Assembly (NCBI GenBank): GCA_011046055.1
Contig: DSBN01000350.1
Location: 1-5,193 of the forward strand
Direction of reading: 5' to 3'
Source of the DNA: Sediminispirochaeta sp.
GTDB taxonomy: Bacteria; Spirochaetota; Spirochaetia; DSM-16054; Sediminispirochaetaceae
Length of the DNA stretch: 5,193 bases
Shown piece by piece: positions 1-3,747 of the stretch (its first letter is position 1; every line of letters begins with the position of its first letter). The notes below the pieces were generated by a model. The model made no database searches and was not told the origin of the DNA. It saw only the letters and a program-made list of their open reading frames with translations. Both the position numbers and the translations under genes were made by a program.

Positions 1-17
1 CCAAATTGAGAATTTGC
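1..17 (+). repeat. First copy of a 16-17 base repeated element (CCAAAWTGAGAAT type)
   Basis: CCAAATTGAGAATTTGC at the left edge matches CCAAAATGAGAATTGC at 92-107, with one mismatch and one extra base. The same element occurs inverted at 58-73. This copy is also a small palindrome in itself: CAAATT (2-7), GAG, AATTTG (11-16). As it sits at the window edge, more copies could lie further left. It may be a half-site for a DNA-binding regulator of the downstream kinase gene or the remains of a repetitive element; the sequence does not decide between them. Confidence 0.55.
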
Positions 18-60
18 TTCATTTGCATAGCAATGATTTGTGTTTCTAACTGTTGGAGGC

Positions 61-104
61 ATTCTCATTTTGGAAAGTGCAAGTGCACTTTCCAAAATGA
101 GAAT
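61..104. repeat. Perfect 21-bp inverted repeat with a 2-base centre
   Basis: Bases 61-81 are the exact reverse complement of 84-104, separated only by AG at 82-83. The outer part of each arm is one copy of the CCAAAATGAGAAT element; the inner part is GGAAAGTGCA and its complement. As RNA or single-stranded DNA it would form a long hairpin. No T-run follows the right arm (TGCTGGTCAAC comes next), so it is not a typical Rho-independent terminator. It ends 36 bases before the TATAAT box of the kinase gene, which suits an operator or activator site. A remnant of a mobile or repetitive palindromic element is the main alternative. Confidence 0.85.
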
Positions 105-121
105 TGCTGGTCAACTACTAT

Positions 122-139
122 CAAATTGTGAGGAATTTC
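122..139 (+). repeat. Imperfect AAATT/AATTT dyad just upstream of the kinase -10 box
   Basis: CAAATTGTGAGGAATTTC contains AAATT (123-127) and AATTT (134-138) around GTGAGG. It resembles the first-copy element at 2-16 (CAAATTGAGAATTTG) with small insertions. It covers the place where a -35 box or the downstream half of a regulator site would be expected. Similarity is partial and could be chance in AT-rich DNA. Confidence 0.3.
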
Positions 140-140
140 G

Positions 141-146
141 TATAAT
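141..146 (+). promoter_or_regulatory. Consensus -10 box (TATAAT) for the kinase gene
   Basis: A perfect TATAAT lies 8 bases before the ATG at 155 and 5 before the GTG at 152. At 17-bp spacing the -35 position (118-123, CTATCA) does not resemble TTGACA, and there is no extended -10 TGn. That fits a promoter needing an activator, perhaps bound at the upstream repeats. Transcription would begin at about 152-155, leaving essentially no leader. Confidence 0.5.
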
Positions 147-154
147 AGAGAGTG

Positions 155-1546
155 ATGAATGAAGTTATACTCATTGTCGACGACGAAACTTTGATAAACC
201 TGAACACTTCACTTCTTTTAAAAAACAACGGCTACCAGCCGGAATCACTGCACTCCGGCGAGGAGTGTATCGCCTTGCTGGAAACGGGATTCAAAGCGCA
301 GCTCATCTTGATGGATATAGATCTGGGCCGCGGGAGAATCGACGGTACCGAAACCGCGCGGAGGATTTACCAGGCTGGATACGACATCCCGGTGGTCTTC
401 CTGTCGGGTCATACCGATCGACAGACCATAGCCAAGACCGAAGATGTGTCCCATTACGGGTATGTACACAAGACCTTGGGGAACGAGGAGTTTCTCCTGG
501 CCACGGTTAAGATGGCTCTGAAACTCCACCGAACCGAACAGACCTTGAAGAGGAGTGAAAAGAGGTATCACTTTTTCTTCGACAACATTCCGATCGCCAC
601 CATCGTCTCCGACGCCGATTACCGGGTGCTCGAATGGAACCATGCCGCCGCTGAGCTGTTCGGCTACAGCCAACGGGAAGCCCGGGGCCGCATCTTGTTG
701 GAGCTCCTTCATTCCGAGAAAAACAACCTGAGTACATCCGAGCTTCTGAGTTATCTTCAAAGCAACTTCGAAGACCGTCATAAGTCGAGTAACGTCAACT
801 ACGACCGTACCAAGTGCGGACGGGATATTCTCTGCGAATGGTTCGACCTGCCCTTTCAGACGGAAAACGGCAACTACATCCTCTCGGTGGCCAAGGATAT
901 CACCGAACAGCACAACCTGATACAGACTCTGCATCAGACCTTGCTGCAGAAGGAATTTTTGATGCGAGAAATGCACCACCGAGTCAAAAACAACCTGAAC
1001 ATGATCTCTTCGTTGATCAGCTTGAAGGTCCATGACCTGGACCACGAACCGGCGGCGGAGGCCTTGGAGGATGTGAAAAACAAAATATCCGCCCTCAGTT
1101 CGCTCTACGAAAAACTGCAGGACAGCGAGGATGTCGGAGTGATAGATTTTGAGCTGTACCTCTCCCAGTTGCTGAACTCACTGCTCGACTCCATGACCAG
1201 TTACGACTACGAGCTGGATATCCAGATCGGGGAGATCCAACTCAAACCCCAACAGGCGATCAACCTGGGGCTGATAGCCACCGAACTGACCACCAACGCG
1301 ATCAAATACGCCTTTAGCCCGAACGAAGACAACCGCTTCCAGGTGACCATGCACGATGAGGCGGAGACCGGGCGGTACCGCCTCTGTTTCACCAACTCCG
1401 GGGCTCCCTTTCCCGCCGATGTGGATATCAACTCAGCCAGCTCTCTCGGCCTGGAGCTGGTCCAGAGCATCGTATCCCAACTACGGGGTAGTCTCGAGCT
1501 CGAGCGCCATCCCCAGACCTGTTTCATCCTTCGCTTTCCTAAATAA
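155..1546 (+). CDS. Hybrid response regulator/PAS/histidine kinase (REC-PAS-HisKA_2-HATPase)
   Basis: A soluble two-component protein of 463 residues counted from the ATG at 155; a GTG at 152 would add one. Residues 1-120 form a receiver domain: acidic pair D9/D10 in ILIVDDE, likely phospho-acceptor D54 in LILMDIDLG, S84 in VFLSGH and K106 in the VHKTL segment. A PAS domain follows at about 135-250 (FFFDNIPIATIVSDADYRVLEWN), ending in the usual VAKDITE. The kinase core is of the HisKA_2 type: EMHHRVKNNL with probable phospho-histidine H275, then an HATPase_c domain with N-box ELTTNAIKYAF (N381) and a short G-box around SSLGLELVQ (G432). No transmembrane helix or signal peptide is seen, so it should act in the cytoplasm on a signal sensed by the PAS domain or on phosphate received by REC. 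No partner regulator lies beside it, so it looks like an orphan. No good Shine-Dalgarno precedes it; AGAGAG at 147-152 is too close. Domain calls are firm; the signal and target are unknown. Confidence 0.93.
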   Translation: MNEVILIVDDETLINLNTSLLLKNNGYQPESLHSGEECIALLETGFKAQLILMDIDLGRGRIDGTETARRIYQAGYDIPVVFLSGHTDRQTIAKTEDVSHYGYVHKTLGNEEFLLATVKMALKLHRTEQTLKRSEKRYHFFFDNIPIATIVSDADYRVLEWNHAAAELFGYSQREARGRILLELLHSEKNNLSTSELLSYLQSNFEDRHKSSNVNYDRTKCGRDILCEWFDLPFQTENGNYILSVAKDITEQHNLIQTLHQTLLQKEFLMREMHHRVKNNLNMISSLISLKVHDLDHEPAAEALEDVKNKISALSSLYEKLQDSEDVGVIDFELYLSQLLNSLLDSMTSYDYELDIQIGEIQLKPQQAINLGLIATELTTNAIKYAFSPNEDNRFQVTMHDEAETGRYRLCFTNSGAPFPADVDINSASSLGLELVQSIVSQLRGSLELERHPQTCFILRFPK

Positions 1547-1587
1547 GCTATATAATCAGTCCGGGGTTTATTCCTCCCGAAATACTT

Positions 1588-2037
1588 TTATTGCACGCCC
1601 GTCTCAATTTTCCCGTATCTCGCTCTGTTTTCCCTGTACTGCGCCACCACATCCTTGAGGGTTTTGCCGCGCAGATACTTGTTGATCACTTCTTGCAGCT
1701 CCTCCCACATGGGCAGAGTCAGGCAGTCGGGTTTACGGTCGCAGCTATACTGGTGGCTCAGGCAGGATATGGGAGCTAAATCTCCCTCTAAAGATGAGAC
1801 CATCTCGGCAATGCTGATCTTCTCTGGATTTCGGGCGAGCTTGTAGCCCCCGTACTTTCCCCGGCTGCTCAGCAAAACTCCGGTAGGTTTCAGCAAGCGG
1901 ACAATCTGTTCAAGATACCGCAGAGAGATCCGTTCTTGCTGTTCCAGCTCTCGCAGTTGGACATAACGATCCTCCTCGACCAGGGCCAGATAGACGAGAA
2001 AACGGAGTCCATATCTTGTTCGGGTGGAGTATTTCAT
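1588..2037 (-). CDS. Rrf2-family transcriptional regulator, IscR-like, probably Fe-S dependent
   Basis: A 149-residue protein, the normal Rrf2 length. Residues 1-65 are the winged helix: MKYSTRTRYGLRFLVYLAL opens the first helix, the recognition region is around ISLRYLEQIVRLLKPTG, and the wing is SSRGKYGGYKLAR. Cysteines at 92, 99 and 105 (ISC, YSC, PDC) have C-X6-C-X5-C spacing, close to the C-X5-C-X5-C cluster ligands of E. coli IscR. The following CLTLPMWEEL parallels IscR CLTHALWRDL, but the ligand His of IscR is Leu108 here; His95 or another residue might serve. From family knowledge it should bind DNA as a dimer and sense Fe-S status, redox or NO. It diverges from a MIP18-type Fe-S protein gene, which supports that role. 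Only TTTAGGT precedes the ATG, with no usable Shine-Dalgarno, and a -10-like box lies 6 bases upstream. It is convergent with the kinase gene, 41 bases apart. Whether it is closest to IscR, NsrR or another Rrf2 branch is not settled. Confidence 0.93.
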   Translation of the reverse strand: MKYSTRTRYGLRFLVYLALVEEDRYVQLRELEQQERISLRYLEQIVRLLKPTGVLLSSRGKYGGYKLARNPEKISIAEMVSSLEGDLAPISCLSHQYSCDRKPDCLTLPMWEELQEVINKYLRGKTLKDVVAQYRENRARYGKIETGVQ

Positions 2038-2048
2038 ACCTAAATACT
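2028..2048. promoter_or_regulatory. Putative Rrf2 autoregulatory operator (7-7-7 dyad)
   Basis: AGTATTT (2028-2034) and AAATACT (2042-2048) are perfect inverted repeats around a 7-base spacer, giving a 21-bp dyad. It overlaps both the predicted -10 box (2044-2049) and the start codon (2035-2037) of the Rrf2 gene, so a bound dimer would block transcription directly. A related half-site, AGTATT, is at 2083-2088 near the opposing promoter. The size and symmetry suit an Rrf2 dimer, but the arms are AT-rich and the site is untested. Confidence 0.5.
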
Positions 2049-2072
2049 AAGTTTTTTCCGCCTTTCTGACAA
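2044..2072 (-). promoter_or_regulatory. Predicted promoter of the Rrf2 gene
   Basis: Read on the minus strand, a -35 box TTGTCA (2067-2072, 5 of 6 to TTGACA) is followed after 17 bp by TAGTAT (2044-2049, 4 of 6 to TATAAT). Six bases then separate the -10 from the ATG, so transcription should start at or within a base or two of the start codon. Confidence 0.55.
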
Positions 2073-2096
2073 GCTGTTCCTAAGTATTCCGTCCGA

Positions 2097-2126
2097 TTTA
2101 CAAGGACAAGGGGTTGTTTTTATCGT
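2097..2126 (+). promoter_or_regulatory. Predicted promoter of the MIP18-family gene
   Basis: TTTACA (2097-2102, 5 of 6 to TTGACA) is followed after 18 bp by TATCGT (2121-2126, 4 of 6 to TATAAT). Transcription would start near 2133, at the end of a run of eight Ts (2126-2133), leaving a leader of about 27 bases. The AGTATT half-site at 2083-2088 ends eight bases before the -35. The match is moderate. Confidence 0.35.
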
Positions 2127-2159
2127 TTTTTTTCACCAAACTAGTCCGAGGGAGGCGGT

Positions 2160-2432
2160 ATGGATATTCAGGAGAAGTTTGACCGGGTCTTAGAGCGGGT
2201 CAAAGACCCCGAAAGCGAGCTTCCACTGGCCAATATAGGGATAGTTCAGAAGTTTCGTTACAACGATGAGAAGAAGGTGATCTACGTCTTCACCACCTTC
2301 GCCGCACACCGGCCCAGCTGCATGACCTGTGTGGGAATCACTATGGCTATAGAGAGCACCCTGCAACGATTACTCGAAGAGGCGCTGTTGGCAGAGTTCC
2401 CCGGCTTCTCCGTCGAATTCGTCCCCGCTTAG
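2160..2432 (+). CDS. Small MIP18/DUF59-family protein, probable Fe-S cluster assembly factor
   Basis: A 90-residue protein. The first half matches the MIP18 (FeS_assembly_P, DUF59) pattern: helix FDRVLERVKDPESELPLANIGIV with the family DPE signature at residues 16-18 and the LxxIG(I/L)V segment at about 23-29, then a beta strand (KKVIYVFTTF). The second half carries SCMTC, with Cys54 and Cys57 as a CxxC pair, then a helix (IESTLQRLLEEAL) and a closing FPGFSVEFV strand. Family members such as SufT and PaaD act in Fe-S cluster assembly or delivery in the cytoplasm. The usual family motif has a single reactive Cys before Pro, so the CxxC recalls Nfu-type scaffold domains; a cluster-carrying role is an inference. 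A strong Shine-Dalgarno (GGGAGG, ending at 2155) lies 4 bases before the ATG. It is divergent from the IscR-like gene and convergent with purA. Confidence 0.8.
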   Translation: MDIQEKFDRVLERVKDPESELPLANIGIVQKFRYNDEKKVIYVFTTFAAHRPSCMTCVGITMAIESTLQRLLEEALLAEFPGFSVEFVPA

Positions 2433-2443
2433 TGACACCACTT

Positions 2444-3673
2444 CTATCTGCTCTGCCACACTCCTTGGCGGATGACGGTCTGTGAACGCTCCGGCCCGAC
2501 CGATACGATTCCCACCGGGGTATCGACAAAATCCTCGATAAACTGGATATACTCCTTCGCCTCTCGGGGTAGATCGTCGTAGCTCTTGATTCCGGAAATA
2601 TCTCGTTTCCAACCTTTGAAGACTTTGAGGATTGGTTCAGCCCGCTCGAGTCTGCGGCAGGAGGAGGGAAATGCCGTGTCTTCCTCCCCGTCGATCCGGT
2701 ATCCCACGCAAACCGTGATCTCATCGAACTGATCGTACACATCGAGGTGGGTCAGAACCAACGAAGTTATCGAATTGCCGCGACAGCTGTACCGGAGAGC
2801 CGGTAGATCCAAGTAACCAGTTCTCCTAGGCCTCCCGGTGGTCACTCCGTACTCGTGACCAATCTCCCGAATCTGGTTGCCCAGATCACCGTCTCGTTCG
2901 CTGCGGAATTCAGTGGGGAACGGTCCGTTTCCCACTCGGGTACTGTAGGCTTTGAATACCCCCAGCACACCGTCTATATCCATCGGCCCCACCGCGCCGC
3001 CTAAGCAGGCTCCCGCCGCCGTGGAGCAGCCTGAGGAGACAAAGGGATAGGTACCCATATCCAGGTCCAGCAGTGCCCCCTGGGCGCCTTCGTAGAGCAC
3101 CCTGGCCTCTCGGTACTCCTCCATGAAGCTCGACAGATTGACGCTCATTTTTCTGAACCGTTCGATATAGGGATCGAGAAACTCCCGCTCTTCCGGACGC
3201 AAGCTGGGAAGAAAGTCATCATCCGCCAAATCGGCGACCCTGATCCCGTCTCGGTCGGCCTTCTGGGCGTAGGCGATCCCGATGCCCCGTCCTGTGGTCC
3301 CAATTGGGTTGCGTCGCTGGGCGTCCAACTCTCTGTCCCTCTCCTTGTAGGAGGGAAGCACCAGATGGGCCCGGTCGGAGAGGAAAACCCTCCCCTCCCA
3401 CGCTATGCCCTGCTCCTGGAGAGTCTGCAGCTCTGAGAACAGGCTCTCCGGGTCTATAACCATGGCCGATCCGAGAACGACCTTTTTGTCTTGATAAATG
3501 ACTCCCGAAGGTACCAGATGCAGTTTGTACGTCGCGTCTCCGTGTACCACCGTGTGGCCCGCGTTGGCCCCTCCAGAGAACCTCACCACCAGGTCGGACT
3601 CCTCGGCGAGAAAATCCACTATTTTGCCCTTGCCCTCGTCGCCCCACTGAGCGCCAATCACCACTATCTTCAT
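2444..3673 (-). CDS. purA: Adenylosuccinate synthase
   Basis: Catalyses the GTP-dependent joining of IMP and aspartate to adenylosuccinate, the first committed step to AMP, in the cytoplasm. Counted from the ATG at 3673 it has 409 residues, against about 425-430 usually. Visible motifs: GAQWGDEGKGK (residues 7-17, with the catalytic Asp at D12), GGANAGHT with catalytic His H40, IGTTGRGIG near 124-132, YEGAQG at 194-199, KAYSTRVGNGPFPTE near 241-255, and TTGRPRRTGYLD, whose arginines bind IMP and aspartate. Two oddities: the helical stretch between GIRVADL and EGAQG is about 57 residues, by recollection some 20 fewer than in E. coli PurA, and the usual TKLD guanine-contact motif reads THLD (308-311). 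The ends and remaining motifs are intact, so it is probably active. An ATG at 3679 directly abuts the Shine-Dalgarno; the ATG at 3673 is correctly spaced and gives the usual MKIVVIGAQWG start. It stands alone, convergent with the MIP18 gene and divergent from the TPR gene. Confidence 0.97.
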   Translation of the reverse strand: MKIVVIGAQWGDEGKGKIVDFLAEESDLVVRFSGGANAGHTVVHGDATYKLHLVPSGVIYQDKKVVLGSAMVIDPESLFSELQTLQEQGIAWEGRVFLSDRAHLVLPSYKERDRELDAQRRNPIGTTGRGIGIAYAQKADRDGIRVADLADDDFLPSLRPEEREFLDPYIERFRKMSVNLSSFMEEYREARVLYEGAQGALLDLDMGTYPFVSSGCSTAAGACLGGAVGPMDIDGVLGVFKAYSTRVGNGPFPTEFRSERDGDLGNQIREIGHEYGVTTGRPRRTGYLDLPALRYSCRGNSITSLVLTHLDVYDQFDEITVCVGYRIDGEEDTAFPSSCRRLERAEPILKVFKGWKRDISGIKSYDDLPREAKEYIQFIEDFVDTPVGIVSVGPERSQTVIRQGVWQSR

Positions 3674-3679
3674 TACCAT

Positions 3680-3685
3680 CCTCCC
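3680..3685 (-). promoter_or_regulatory. Shine-Dalgarno that selects the purA start
   Basis: On the minus strand GGGAGG ends immediately before the ATG at 3677-3679 and exactly six bases before the ATG at 3671-3673. Ribosomes need several bases of spacing, so the second ATG is favoured, shortening the product by two residues. Confidence 0.7.
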
Positions 3686-3695
3686 AACCGCTCCA

Positions 3696-3723
3696 TGTTT
3701 ACAGAAAAGATCTTGATTGTCAA
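3696..3723 (-). promoter_or_regulatory. Predicted purA promoter
   Basis: On the minus strand a perfect TTGACA (3718-3723) is followed after 16 bp by TAAACA (3696-3701, 3 of 6 to TATAAT). The offset of one base reads AAACAT with a TGT before it. Transcription would start near 3689, leaving a leader of about 16 bases that contains the Shine-Dalgarno. The -35 is strong and the -10 weak. Confidence 0.5.
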
Positions 3724-3741
3724 TTGAGGACTAGGTAGCAT
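3713..3741 (+). promoter_or_regulatory. Predicted promoter of the TPR gene, overlapping the purA -35
   Basis: TTGATT (3713-3718, 4 of 6 to TTGACA) and TAGCAT (3736-3741, 4 of 6 to TATAAT) are separated by 17 bp. The -10 ends 6 bases before the ATG at 3748, so transcription would begin at the start codon. The two opposing -35 boxes share base 3718 and together form the small dyad TTGA-TTG-TCAA (3713-3723), so polymerase could occupy only one direction at a time. Confidence 0.4.
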
Positions 3742-3747
3742 AGGAGT

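Noticed and set aside
61..104. Rho-independent terminator of a gene to the left
   Set aside because: The stem is perfect, but the bases after it are TGCTGGTCAAC with no T-tract and the loop is too tight.
43..116. Integron attC site (TCTAAC on the left, long hairpin, GTCAAC on the right)
   Set aside because: The right side lacks the GTTRRRY core complementary to the left, and the stem has no extrahelical bases or unpaired spacers typical of attC.
245..1045. A 266-codon open frame on the minus strand inside the kinase gene
   Set aside because: It lies opposite a frame with unmistakable REC, PAS and HisKA_2 motifs, has no recognisable domain of its own, and is explained as a shadow of the codon pattern on the other strand.
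1493..1504. 12-bp palindrome CTCGAGCTCGAG inside the kinase gene
   Set aside because: It encodes a normal Leu-Glu-Leu-Glu stretch at the end of the ATPase domain and has no regulatory context.
1551..1556. TATAAT just after the kinase stop codon
   Set aside because: The -35 position at 17 bp does not resemble TTGACA, and no plus-strand gene follows. It is most likely chance in AT-rich DNA.
1561..1581. Weak hairpin (CGGG/CCCG) between the convergent kinase and Rrf2 genes as a bidirectional terminator
   Set aside because: The stem is only 4-5 bp with a large loop, and no T-run follows on either strand.
2105..2133. ACAA-GGGG-TTGT hairpin plus T8 as an attenuator ahead of the MIP18 gene
   Set aside because: The stem is four AT-rich pairs, and the predicted transcript begins at or after the T-run, so the hairpin would not be in the mRNA.
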